Below are positions 1-7,325 of a stretch of 12,428 nt of DNA, piece by piece (the first letter of the stretch is position 1; the number at the start of each line of letters is the position of its first letter). A model generated the notes under the pieces. That model did no database searches. It saw nothing but the letters and a program-made list of their open reading frames with translations, and had not been told where the DNA came from. This DNA comes from Actinomycetes bacterium (GTDB lineage: Bacteria > Actinomycetota > Acidimicrobiia > Acidimicrobiales > Bog-793), in assembly GCA_021823365.1 (NCBI GenBank), contig JAKAOD010000034.1, positions 1-12,428 of the forward strand. Reading direction: 5' to 3'. The position numbers were made by a program, and so were the translations under genes.

Positions 1-60
1 CGCGTCAGCCATGCGTGTCACAGTCCCCTGGCATGATGGCGAGGGCCCAAACGTGAAGGG

Positions 61-84
61 GGTCCTCACCAAAACGTGAAGACC
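61..84 (-). terminator. Hairpin downstream of tRNA-Ala, likely terminator
   Basis: Read on the minus strand, GGTCTTCAC and GTGAGGACC form a 9-bp stem with one G-U pair around the loop GTTTTG. It starts three bases after the tRNA CCA end. There is no clear U-tract, so this is a GC-type terminator or 3' processing structure by inference. The 10-mer AAACGTGAAG occurs here (72-81) and again at 49-58. Confidence 0.5.
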
Positions 85-87
85 TCT

Positions 88-163
88 TGGTGGAGGTGAG
101 CGGACTCGAACCGCCGACTTCCACGTTGCGAACGTGGCGCTCTACCAGCTGAGCTACACCCCC
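88..163 (-). tRNA. tRNA-Ala (anticodon CGC)
   Basis: The minus strand folds as a full cloverleaf of 76 nt including an encoded CCA. The acceptor stem GGGGGTG pairs with CACCTCC, with one G-U. The D arm is GCTC/GAGC, and the anticodon stem CCACG/CGTGG encloses the loop TTCGCAA, giving anticodon CGC, which reads alanine codon GCG. The T loop is TTCGAGT, and the discriminator base is A followed by CCA at 88-90. A hairpin follows directly downstream. Confidence 0.97.
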
Positions 164-250
164 GAGTTACCGGGTCACGAGCGGGGCCCTTCGGCGTGGC
201 CTGCCACTCCGGCAGCTCAGGATAGTCCAGGGCAGCCCTGCAGCAGCACG

Positions 251-287
251 GGCGGCCGCCGGCCTCCGCCAAGCTCGGCCGGCCGCC
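251..287. repeat. GC-rich imperfect inverted repeat
   Basis: The arm at about 251-264 (GGCGGCCGCCGGCC) can pair with 277-287 (GGCCGGCCGCC), leaving a three-base bulge and a 12-base loop. It lies between tRNA-Ala and the decayed FUSC gene. The stretch 164-368 holds nothing else that I can identify. The hairpin may be an old terminator or simply a product of the base composition. Confidence 0.3.
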
Positions 288-368
288 AACTGGCCTGGGC
301 AGGATGTGGTGGTGCCGTACCGTCGAGCCCTCGCATCCCCCGCTCGTCGGTGCGCGATCGCCAGGACA

Positions 369-2142
369 ATGGCAAGCGCGATGCGGTTCGACGCGACAGG
401 CCTCGCGCCGCGCCCTGCCCTGCGTGTCGCCCTGGGACTCGTCGTCGCGGCGGCGGCGCTCCCAGTCGTCGGGGACGGCTAGCCGCGGCTGCGACCGTCG
501 GCGCCCTTCTCGCGTCGCTCCCGTCCTTCGCAGGCGGCCCCGGCGCGACCCGTCGGTCCGATGCTCGTCACGACCGGCGGCGCCTCGCTCTCCGCGTTTG
601 TCGTCTCGATGACCGCCAGTGAGCAATGGCTCCACCTCGCGGTCCTCGCACTGTGGGCCTTCGGCGGTGGCCTGCTCGTCGCCATCGGCGATGTCGGCGA
701 TGGCGGTTCGACGGTCGGCGTCCAGGCGACGATGGCATTCGTCCTCCTCGGGCGGTTTGCCGAGAACGCCGCGAGCGCGGGTAAGGTCGCCACCGCGGTC
801 GCCGCCGGTGGCGCCGTCCAGGTCGTCCTCGTCCTCGTCCTGATCGCGCGGTGGCCGCCCGCCCTCGCCCTCCAACGACGCGCCGCCGCCGACGCCTACG
901 CCTGCCTCGCCGAGGTGGCCCGGGCCGGTCCCGCAAGCTGGACCTTGCGCGCCGGGCTGGCGCTGGACAGGGCGGAAGAGCTGGTCTGGGCACCGGTCCT
1001 GTTGTGCAGGGCCGACGCTGGGCGGTTGCTGAGCCTCGTGGACCAGGGTCGGCGACTGCGCGTCGAGCTCATGACCCTCGAGCCGCTCGCCGGCCAGCTC
1101 GGACGGCTCGCGCCGGGCGAGACGACGTGGCCGTCGCATCTTGCCGGCGCGCTCGATGCTGCGACCGACGTGCTCGGAAAGGTCGCGCCGATGCTGGACC
1201 GTTCGGGGGACGCGGGCGGGACCAGCCTCGACGCGGTGCTCGAGCGCATCTCCGCTGCCGCGACCGGCCTCGCCGCGGCCCGCGACCAGGAGCTCGGCAG
1301 CAGCGCCAGCTCGCCGGCAGCGGCGGCGGTCGCTGCCGCGCTCGAGGCGCGGCTCCCCGCGCTCGGGGGTCAGCTGCGCGCCGTGATGCGGCTGGCCGCG
1401 GGAACCGTCGCCGCGCCGGTGCCGCTGTCCGGACCTCGGGACAGGCTGCCGCTCCGGGCGTCGGGACTGGTGCGATCCCATCTCGCCACGCTTCGTGCCA
1501 GCATGACGCTCCGCTCTACGGCCTTCCGGCACGCGCTGCGGCTCGCCGCCGCCGCCGTCCTCGCCGAGGGCATCGCCAGCCCGGGCGCGCACGCCCACCT
1601 CGCGACCGCCGGTGGCCGAACTCGCCGGAATGTGCACCGCCGGGCTCGCTCTCGTCCTCGAGGCCATCGCCCGAGGCTCCTCGCCGGGCGAGCACGCTTT
1701 GCGAGGGCACGCCCGCGCCGTGCGCCTCGCCCGGTCGAGCTGCGAGGCGGCCGTCGCCCGGTCGCTCGCGGAGCCGCGGAGGCGCCGGATCAACCCCGGT
1801 GTCGCGACCGGCGCGTTTGCCGGCTTCTGCAGGCTCGCCGTGACGGCGCACCTTCTGCGATCCAACCTGTCGAGCGGCTACACGGCCTGTGGCGTGCCGG
1901 AGCGCTCTGAGCTCGCAGGCTCGCTCGTCGGGGCCTCGGTGAGATCGCCGCTGCACCGAAGGACGAAGGACGGGGATCGCGCGGGCACGCTGGCCCTCCA
2001 ACCGCCTCGCGCCCTGCACATGGCGCTGTCGGCGCGGATCGGTGCACGCGAAGGGGCAAGGCTCCTCTTGATCGAGACTGGTGAGCTGGTCGATGTCGTC
2101 GACGGTCTCGCCGAGCTCGTCGCCGGAGGAGCCCGGGGCTGA
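369..2142 (+). pseudogene. Decayed FUSC-family membrane transporter gene
   Basis: FUSC-family proteins (YccS/aromatic acid exporter type) are inner-membrane exporters with two membrane domains separated by soluble regions. Here the family pattern is spread over three frames. An N-terminus starting MASAMRFDATGLAPR (ATG 369) stops at TAG 480-482. The piece LLASLPSFAGG lies in a second frame around 485-560. A long open stretch then runs from ATG 561 to about 1600, with two hydrophobic spans near 600-720 and 780-850, a soluble middle, and FRHALRLA at its end. From about 1600 a third frame reads PVAELAGM and a helical, Arg/Ala-rich tail ending at TGA 2142. The second membrane domain expected between FRHALRLA and PVAELAGM is missing, so about 150 residues appear deleted. 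Family assignment rests on remembered motif order. Several frameshifts plus a domain deletion make sequencing error alone unlikely. Confidence 0.75.
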
Positions 2143-2146
2143 CGTC

Positions 2147-2731
2147 TCAGCCGTGCATGTCGAGCACGACGAACGCCGGCCGAGCTGGCGGAAGCGGCGA
2201 GGACCGCCGCCCGCTCGCGGCCACGCCCGTTGCGGCAGGTCCCGACCGGGCTCCGGACGGATCGAGCGGCACGACCTTCTCGGCGCGCTCGGCCAGAGCG
2301 CTCTCCGCCGCTGCCCGCTGGCGACTCCAGGCGAGCAGCCCGACGTACGTGAGAGCGAGGAGCAGCGACACGAGCGAGACGTACCAGAGAGGTCGGATCG
2401 GGGGGATTGCGCCGAGCACGAAGCTTCCGGCGAGGGCGGCTCCGATCGTGCCGAGGACGCGCCGCCGACGCGCGACGAGCTCCCGTTCCCGGGCACGCCT
2501 TGCACCCTCGAGCCGGGCGCGCGCCGCCGGTGAAAGGTGGGCACGCCGGGGGCTCCCGCGGCCGGCACCAACCGACACGAGCAGCGACTCCGGCGCCCGG
2601 AATCGGCGCATCAGCGAGGTCCGCCGCCCGTAGCCGGCGATCGACGCCCGGGCCCGCCACTCCGGGAGTCGTCGCAGCCCGATCACCGCCAAGGCGACCA
2701 ACCACACGACGACGAGAACTGCGACGACCAA
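2147..2731 (-). CDS. Small multi-span membrane protein of unknown function
   Basis: I do not recognise a named family. From the chosen start the protein has 194 residues. There is a hydrophobic anchor at about residues 2-20 (VVAVLVVVWLVALAVIGL) and an Arg-rich middle of about 70 residues. Two more hydrophobic stretches lie near 93-110 (VLGTIGAALAGSFVLG) and 114-134 (LWYVSLVSLLLALTYVG), followed by a polar tail. The middle is strongly basic and so probably cytoplasmic. I chose TTG at 2731 because AGGGG sits five bases upstream and the protein then begins directly in the membrane span. The frame stays open to a GTG at 2836, which would add 35 basic residues. It follows moaC on the same strand and could share its transcript. 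Its stop is four bases past the end of the decayed FUSC gene, tail to tail. No function can be stated. Confidence 0.7.
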   Translation of the reverse strand: MVVAVLVVVWLVALAVIGLRRLPEWRARASIAGYGRRTSLMRRFRAPESLLVSVGAGRGSPRRAHLSPAARARLEGARRARERELVARRRRVLGTIGAALAGSFVLGAIPPIRPLWYVSLVSLLLALTYVGLLAWSRQRAAAESALAERAEKVVPLDPSGARSGPAATGVAASGRRSSPLPPARPAFVVLDMHG

Positions 2732-2860
2732 TCCTGCCCCTGTATGTCGAGCCGCCCGGACGGGCAGTTCCCAAACGGTAGTGGACCGTGGGCCCGAACG
2801 GGTGGACCCGCACGCCCGGCTGCGCTGCGGGCGCACGCCGGACGCATCAGGCAGCAGCGC

Positions 2861-3364
2861 TCAGGCCGGGGCGACGCGCTCCAACTCGTCGACCCGCCGC
2901 CAGGTCCCCGACCGCCCCCCGGTCTTCTCCCATAGGCACAGGTCGCCGATCGACATGGTCCTGTCCGACGACTTGCACATGTCGTAGACGGTCAGCGCCG
3001 CGACAGCGCAGGCGGTGAGCGCCTCCATCTCGACGCCGGTGCGGTCGAACGTCTCGACCTGCGCCTCGACCTCGACGGCGTCGTCGCCGATCGTGAAGTT
3101 GACCTGCACGCTCCCGACGAGCAGCGGCCGGCACAGCGGGATGAGGTCCGACGCACGCTTCGCCGCCTGGATCCCGGCGATGCGGGCCGCACCGAGGACG
3201 TCGCCCTTCGTGATCGCGTTGCTCGCGACCTTGGCGGTCGTCTCGGGGAGCATCGTGACCCTGCAGCGCGCCAGTGCGCGGCGGTGCGTCGCCTCGCGTG
3301 GCGCGACGTCGACCATCCGCGCGCGCCCGAGCGGGTCGACGTTGGCCAGGCTGCGCTCCGACAT
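2861..3364 (-). CDS. moaC: Cyclic pyranopterin monophosphate synthase MoaC
   Basis: MoaC converts the MoaA product (3',8-cyclo-7,8-dihydro-GTP) to cyclic pyranopterin monophosphate, the second step of molybdenum cofactor synthesis, in the cytoplasm. The 167-residue product has the usual family length. Visible signatures are MVDV (17-20), TKGDVLGAARIAGIQAAKR (52-70, with the catalytic-type K53), GVEMEALTA (110-118) and YDMCK (127-131, with D128 and K131). One key position is odd: the near-invariant LCHPL motif reads LCRPL (77-81), so the active-site histidine (His77 in E. coli) is arginine. The ATG at 3364 matches the family N-terminus; an in-frame GTG lies three codons upstream. No other moa, mog or moe gene is in the window. 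The gene is divergent from fmdB. Family identity is secure, but full activity is not. Confidence 0.95.
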   Translation of the reverse strand: MSERSLANVDPLGRARMVDVAPREATHRRALARCRVTMLPETTAKVASNAITKGDVLGAARIAGIQAAKRASDLIPLCRPLLVGSVQVNFTIGDDAVEVEAQVETFDRTGVEMEALTACAVAALTVYDMCKSSDRTMSIGDLCLWEKTGGRSGTWRRVDELERVAPA

Positions 3365-3480
3365 TCGGTCCACTCTACGCGTTGGAAGCGCGACATGCCT
3401 GGTCACCAGGAGCGCAGGCAAGCCGGGGGCGGGACCTCCGGGCGCGCCGGCCCGGGTCCGGCCGCGCGACCTGCCGCCGG

Positions 3481-3512
3481 TATACTTGGCACTCACATAG
3501 CCAGAGTGCCAG
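3481..3512 (+). promoter_or_regulatory. CIRCE operator overlapping the fmdB promoter
   Basis: The segment 3486-3512 reads TTGGCACTC, nine bases, then GAGTGCCAG. This is the CIRCE architecture (TTAGCACTC-N9-GAGTGCTAA), and the arms match each other at 8 of 9 positions. CIRCE is bound by HrcA, which represses groESL and dnaK operons until heat shock. A -10-like TATACT at 3481-3486 directly precedes it, so the likely transcription start falls in the left arm, as expected for a repressed promoter. No clear -35 box is seen. The site is 42 bases upstream of the fmdB ATG. moaC is divergent on the other side, about 120 bases away. Confidence 0.8.
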
Positions 3513-3553
3513 CTACACCGGGCCGCCCCCGAGCGGTCGAACCGGAGGCGACC

Positions 3554-3931
3554 ATGCCGACATACGAGTACGCCTGCCGCTCCTGCGGAGAGCATCTCGA
3601 GGTGGTGCAGGGATTCGCCGAGCCGTCCCTCACCGAGTGCCCGGCCTGCGAGGGTGAGCTGCGCAAGGTATTCGGGAGCATCGGCATCGTCTTCAAGGGA
3701 AGCGGCTTCTACCGCACCGACAGCCGATCGAGCAGCTCGAGCTCGAAGCCTGCGCCGGGCGAGAGCGGCTCGAGCTCCGGCACGGGCGCCTCGGCCTCGG
3801 CGAGCGGCTCCGGCAAGGAGAGCTCCGCTCCGGGGACGAAGGACTCGAGCTCGTCGAAGGGCTCCGTCGCGGCGAGCCCGGCGGCGAGCGGCTCCGAGAC
3901 GAAGAGCGCGAGAGCGGCTGCCGCCTCCTGA
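3554..3931 (+). CDS. FmdB-type zinc-ribbon protein with Ser-rich tail
   Basis: The 125-residue product begins MPTYEYACRSCGE and carries two CxxC pairs (C8/C11 and C29/C32), then LRKVFGSIGIVFKGSGFYRTD, the typical core of the FmdB/CxxC_CxxC_SSSS family. This core should bind one zinc ion. FmdB was named as a putative regulator of formamidase genes, but the molecular role of the family is not established. After about residue 56 the tail of about 70 residues is nearly all Ser, Ala, Gly, Lys and Glu and is probably disordered. The start is fixed by GGAGG at 3544-3548 and by the family N-terminus. The CIRCE element upstream suggests HrcA control and hence a link to protein stress. It converges on tldE with only seven bases between the stop codons. 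Confidence 0.93.
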   Translation: MPTYEYACRSCGEHLEVVQGFAEPSLTECPACEGELRKVFGSIGIVFKGSGFYRTDSRSSSSSSKPAPGESGSSSGTGASASASGSGKESSAPGTKDSSSSKGSVAASPAASGSETKSARAAAAS

Positions 3932-3938
3932 AGCGGTC

Positions 3939-5282
3939 CTACTCGCCGCTCATCGACATCCCGCCGACCGCGAGGCTCACCCCGGCTGCAACGCCCGGCA
4001 GGCGTTCGACGTCGGATCCGACGGCAAGCACGTGCTGGAGCATGCGTTGGATCGTCGAGGCGATCGTCACCTCCCGCACCGGCTCGGCCAGCTCGCCCCC
4101 CCGGATCAGGAGACCGACGGCGCCGACGGAGAAGTCGCCGCTCACCGGGTTGACACCGGAGTGCACGCCGCTCACCCCCTGGACATACAGGCCGTCTCCC
4201 ACCAGGCGGATCACCGCCTCCTGCCCGACCTCGCCGGGCAGGAGCGACAGGGCCCGCGCCCCGACCTCCGGCGTCGACTTGAACCCGGCCAGCACCGCCG
4301 AGGCGGTCGAGCGCGTCCCCGCGAGGCGCGCCGAGTAGGTGTCGTACAGGAAACCGGCAAGACGTCCGGCATCGATGAGCATGTTGCGCCTCGAGGCCAG
4401 TCCCTCGGCGTCGTAGGGGGCAGCGCCGAAGGCTTCCGGATCGGTCGGGTCGTCGGCCAGGGTCACCGCGCCCATGGCGACGTCCTCGCCGAGCCGGCCG
4501 GCGAAGAGCGATCGGCCCTTGGCCACCTCCTCGCCCGACAGCGTCCTCGCCAGCACGGCGAGAAGCGTCGCCGTCACCCTGCGGTCGAGCACGACGTCGA
4601 GCTGGGCGCTCACCGGCTTGCGCGCGCCGAGCAGGCGCGTCGCGCGCACGACGGCGTCCCGGGCGGCGGCGGAGGCGTCGAGCTCGGCAAAGCCGCGGCC
4701 GACCGAGTAGCCGTCGCCGGTCTGGGTCTCCTCCCCGTCGCCGGCGACGGCATCGACGCCGAGGTAGCACGTCGTGCGCCGGCTCGCGGCGGCGATGCCC
4801 GTCGATGTGGCGATTGCCGACTCGGTGACGCCGTCGCCGTAGTCGGCGCTCACCACCTGCCGCACCCGCCGGTCCAGCGCGCGGGTGCGCGCCTCGAGAT
4901 CGAGAACGAGGGCGACCTTGTCGGCGGTCGGCACTCCCGGCAGACCGTCGTGGTAGAGCTCGAGCGCCGCGGCCGCGACGCCGTCCGGCTCGGCGAGCCC
5001 GGCATGGTCGTCCTCGGTCGCGAACGTCGCGTTGTCCCGGGCCTCGGCGAGCACCTCTTCGGCGAGCCGGTCGTCGAGGCTCCCGACGTAGGCGAAGCCC
5101 TGACGGCCGCCGGCGACGACCCGGACGCCCACACCCGAGGACTCCGCTGAGGACAGGGACTCGATCTCCCCGCCGTAGGCACGTACATCGGTGTCCCGAT
5201 GCCATGCGGCATAGGCCTCGACCTGCTCGCCCGGTCGCGCAAGCCCGGCGAGGCGCGTCGCGATGTCGAGCAGCTCAGGCAC
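3939..5282 (-). CDS. pmbA: TldE/PmbA subunit of the TldD-TldE metallopeptidase
   Basis: This 447-residue protein is the TldE (PmbA) partner of TldD. The two form a heterodimeric zinc peptidase that cleaves unfolded peptide segments; in E. coli it matures microcin B17 and degrades the antitoxin CcdA. TldE lacks the zinc-binding HExxxH motif, and none is seen here, which fits its structural role. Recognisable parts are the N-terminal VEAYAAWHRDTDVRAYGGEIES (21-42), with GVGVRVVAGGRQGFAYVGSL after it, and the C-terminal GVNPVSGDFSVGAVGLLIRGG with EVTIASTIQRML. The GTG start at 5282 overlaps the tldD stop by eight bases (GTGCCTGA), indicating translational coupling. Its stop lies seven bases from that of fmdB. 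No modified-peptide precursor or toxin-antitoxin pair is nearby, so the local substrate is unknown. Confidence 0.93.
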   Translation of the reverse strand: MPELLDIATRLAGLARPGEQVEAYAAWHRDTDVRAYGGEIESLSSAESSGVGVRVVAGGRQGFAYVGSLDDRLAEEVLAEARDNATFATEDDHAGLAEPDGVAAAALELYHDGLPGVPTADKVALVLDLEARTRALDRRVRQVVSADYGDGVTESAIATSTGIAAASRRTTCYLGVDAVAGDGEETQTGDGYSVGRGFAELDASAAARDAVVRATRLLGARKPVSAQLDVVLDRRVTATLLAVLARTLSGEEVAKGRSLFAGRLGEDVAMGAVTLADDPTDPEAFGAAPYDAEGLASRRNMLIDAGRLAGFLYDTYSARLAGTRSTASAVLAGFKSTPEVGARALSLLPGEVGQEAVIRLVGDGLYVQGVSGVHSGVNPVSGDFSVGAVGLLIRGGELAEPVREVTIASTIQRMLQHVLAVGSDVERLPGVAAGVSLAVGGMSMSGE

Positions 5283-6687
5283 GCGCCGTCCCCCCGACGG
5301 TGACCCCGGTCACCCTGAGGGTCGGCTGACCGCAGCCGACTGGCACGCTCTGGCCGTCCTTGCCACAGGTGCCCGGGCACATCGCGAAGTCGTCTCCGAT
5401 CGCGTCGATCTTCCTGAGCACGTCGGGGCCGTTGCCGATGAGGTTGGCGTCGCGCAGGGGCTCGGTGAGGCGACCGTCCTCGATGAGGTACGCCTCGGTC
5501 ATCCCGAAGACGAAGTCACCGGTGGCGGTGTCCACCTGGCCCCCGCCGAGCTTGGCGACGTAGACGCCATAGGGCGTCTGGGCGAGGATCTCCTCCGGGT
5601 CGTCCTTCCCCGGCTGCAGGTAGGTGTTGGTCATCCGCACCATCGGCAGGTGCTGGTAGCTCTGACGTCTTCCGTTGCCCGACGAGGCGCGCCCTTCCTT
5701 CCGCGCCCGGAGCTCGTCCCACATGTAGTCGGTGAGGACGCCGTTCTCGATCAGCACGTTGCGCTGCGAGGGCCGGCCCTCGTCGTCGATCGCCGAGGTG
5801 CCCCACTCCCCCGACGGCGTGCCGTCGTCGACGAGTGTGACGAGCGGACTCGCCACGAGCTCGCCGAGGCGTCCTTTGTAGGCAGAGGCGTCCTTGACGA
5901 CGTGGTCCGCCTCGAGGCCGTGCCCGCACGCCTCGTGGAAGAGGATCCCCCCTGTCCCGCTCTTCACGACGATGGGGACGACGCCCGCGGGCGCCGGGCG
6001 CGCCGACAGCTTGCGCACGGCCCGCTCGGCGGCCTCCCTCGCCGTGTCCTCGACCGAGAACCGGTCGAACAGCTCGAAGCCGATGGTGAGCGCAAGGCTC
6101 TCGAACCCGGTCTGCAGTCCGGTGTCGCCGGACGCGACGCACATCACCGCGAGGCGGGTGCGGACCTGGTCGTCGCCGGTGAGCAACCCGTCCGAGTTGG
6201 CGACCAGGATCCGGCGGCGGGAGTCGCCGTACCCGGCGGTCACCTGGACGACCGCGCGGTGCGACGAACGCGCCGCGTCGTCGGCACGGCGGAGCAGCTC
6301 GACCTTGGTGGCCTTGGCGACGTCCTCGGGCAGCGTCGCGACGGCGTTCGGCGAGGCGACGAACCGCTCGCTGAGGCCGCCCTGGCGCCTCCCGCCGCCG
6401 CCGGCGCGGGCGACCGCCGAAGCGGCCTCGGCCGCGGCGAGCAGGCCGTGCTCCGAGAGGTCCGCCGTGTGGGCGAACCCCGTCGTCTCGCCGACGACGA
6501 CCCGCACGCCTGCGCCGCGGTCGTGGCCCGACGAGAGCTCCTCCACCCGCCCGTCGTCGAGCGATATCCCGGTCGAGCGGCGGTCCTCGACGAACAGCTC
6601 GGCGAACGCGGCGCCGGGCGCCATCGCGGCGGCGAGCACTCGCTCCACGACGTCGTGGTCGACCAGCGGGCTCTCTGCAGACGGCAT
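5275..6687 (-). CDS. tldD: TldD catalytic subunit of the TldD-TldE metallopeptidase
   Basis: TldD is the zinc-bearing half of the TldD-TldE protease. The 470-residue protein has the family length and contains HEACGHGLEAD at 251-261, the HExxxH zinc motif (H251, E252, H256). The C-terminal CGKDGQSVPVGCGQPTLR supplies the third ligand cysteine (C441 by position of the motif). Other family blocks are YGDSRRRILVANSDG (153-167), EWGTSAIDDEGRPSQRNVLIENG in the middle and GGGQVDTATGDFVFGMTEAYLIEDG. The ATG at 6687 has AGGAG eight bases upstream. The gene is the first of the tldD-pmbA operon and is divergent from the thioesterase gene across about 150 bases. All expected metal ligands are present, so an active enzyme is likely. 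Confidence 0.96.
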   Translation of the reverse strand: MPSAESPLVDHDVVERVLAAAMAPGAAFAELFVEDRRSTGISLDDGRVEELSSGHDRGAGVRVVVGETTGFAHTADLSEHGLLAAAEAASAVARAGGGGRRQGGLSERFVASPNAVATLPEDVAKATKVELLRRADDAARSSHRAVVQVTAGYGDSRRRILVANSDGLLTGDDQVRTRLAVMCVASGDTGLQTGFESLALTIGFELFDRFSVEDTAREAAERAVRKLSARPAPAGVVPIVVKSGTGGILFHEACGHGLEADHVVKDASAYKGRLGELVASPLVTLVDDGTPSGEWGTSAIDDEGRPSQRNVLIENGVLTDYMWDELRARKEGRASSGNGRRQSYQHLPMVRMTNTYLQPGKDDPEEILAQTPYGVYVAKLGGGQVDTATGDFVFGMTEAYLIEDGRLTEPLRDANLIGNGPDVLRKIDAIGDDFAMCPGTCGKDGQSVPVGCGQPTLRVTGVTVGGTARA

Positions 6688-6799
6688 GGGCGGCTCTCCT
6701 CGGGCTCCTCACCGGGCGGGAAGGGGCCGTCCGGGGCGCGCGGCAGCGCCGGCCCCGGCGCAGCGGCACGTCGACATTCACGGCGCGCGCCGGCCGGCT

Positions 6800-6836
6800 T
6801 TGGCCGGGCGGGCCCCGCGCTCGTATCGTAACGGGG
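6800..6836 (+). promoter_or_regulatory. Promoter of the thioesterase gene, leaderless type
   Basis: TTGGCC (6800-6805) and TATCGT (6824-6829) are separated by 18 bases and resemble -35 and -10 boxes. Seven bases separate the -10 box from the ATG at 6837, so transcription would begin at the start codon. No Shine-Dalgarno sequence of good quality lies in between, which agrees with a leaderless message, common in Actinomycetota. Confidence 0.55.
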
Positions 6837-7226
6837 ATGGCGATGGAGACCGATCTTCGGTCCGGGCTCACCGGCTGCGCCGAGCTCGTTGTCACCCGCG
6901 CCGACACTGCGCTCGCCTGGGGCTCCGGCGACGTCGAGGTCCTCGGGACCCCCCGCCTCGTCGCCCTGTGCGAGGAGGCGACGACGAAGGCGATCGAGGG
7001 GGTGCTGCCCGCCTCGTGGACGACCGTGGCGATGCGGGTCCGCTTCGACCACCTCGCTCCGGTCGCCGTCGGCACCACGGTTCGCGCCGAGGCGACGCTC
7101 GAGCGTGTGGAGGGCCGACGCGTCGTCTTCACGGTCACGGCGTCGGACCAGGCCGGGCTCGTCGGCGCCGGGCGGGTGACGCGAGTCGCCGTGGAACGAG
7201 CCAGGTTCATCGCCAAGTCGCGCTAG
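6837..7226 (+). CDS. FlK-like hotdog-fold acyl-CoA thioesterase
   Basis: The 129-residue protein matches the single-domain hotdog thioesterases related to fluoroacetyl-CoA thioesterase FlK. The order of blocks is GTPRLVALCEEA (37-48), TTVAMRVRFDHLAPVAVGT (62-80), ATLERVEGRRVVFTVTASD and a terminal RARFIAK. FlK uses Thr42, Glu50 and His76; T38, E46 and H72 here have exactly the same spacing with a four-residue offset. It should hydrolyse a small acyl-CoA thioester in the cytoplasm. The true substrate cannot be read from the sequence, and fluoroacetyl-CoA specificity should not be assumed, since most relatives are general housekeeping enzymes. The ATG at 6837 was chosen because of the -10 box seven bases upstream; a second ATG at 6843 is possible. 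The gene stands alone between divergent tldD and the DivIVA-domain gene. Confidence 0.85.
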   Translation: MAMETDLRSGLTGCAELVVTRADTALAWGSGDVEVLGTPRLVALCEEATTKAIEGVLPASWTTVAMRVRFDHLAPVAVGTTVRAEATLERVEGRRVVFTVTASDQAGLVGAGRVTRVAVERARFIAKSR

Positions 7227-7266
7227 CGAGGAACTGGCCGCGGGCAGGTCGGCGGGCGCGATCCAG

Positions 7267-7325
7267 CAATTCCGCCAGTTAGCGACCGGCAAATCCGCCA
7301 GTCGGCGAACCTGAGTCATTACGAT
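7267..7325 (+). promoter_or_regulatory. Direct-repeat operator candidate and -10 box before the DivIVA-domain gene
   Basis: CAATTCCGCCAGTTAGCGAC (7267-7286) recurs as CAAATCCGCCAGTCGGCGAA (7290-7309), matching at 16 of 20 positions with a spacing of 23 bases, about two helical turns. A -10-like TACGAT lies at 7320-7325, so the second copy covers the -35 region, where an activator or repressor could act. The remaining leader to 7406 is about 80 bases with no further structure that I recognise. Confidence 0.4.

Noticed and set aside
49..81. Two copies of AAACGTGAAG as a possible attachment site
   Set aside because: The copies are only 23 bases apart, and the second is part of the hairpin behind tRNA-Ala. 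No integrase or element lies between them.
66..1865. 599-codon open frame on the minus strand
   Set aside because: It lies antisense to tRNA-Ala and to the FUSC pseudogene, where family motifs are read on the plus strand. Its product is an Arg/Gly/Pro-rich composition typical of shadow frames in high-GC DNA.
1516..2571. 351-codon open frame on the minus strand
   Set aside because: It overlaps the FUSC tail and the membrane protein in another frame and shows only Arg/Ser/Pro-rich shadow composition.
3654..5205. Two 498-codon frames on opposite strands over pmbA
   Set aside because: pmbA in its own frame has clear TldE family blocks throughout, and these frames have none.
5516..7216. 566-codon minus-strand frame across tldD and the thioesterase
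   Set aside because: It is out of frame with tldD and antisense to the thioesterase, both of which show intact catalytic motifs.
7261..7310. Possible CRISPR repeats
   Set aside because: Only two imperfect copies with a spacer of a few bases; the layout fits a two-site operator, not an array.
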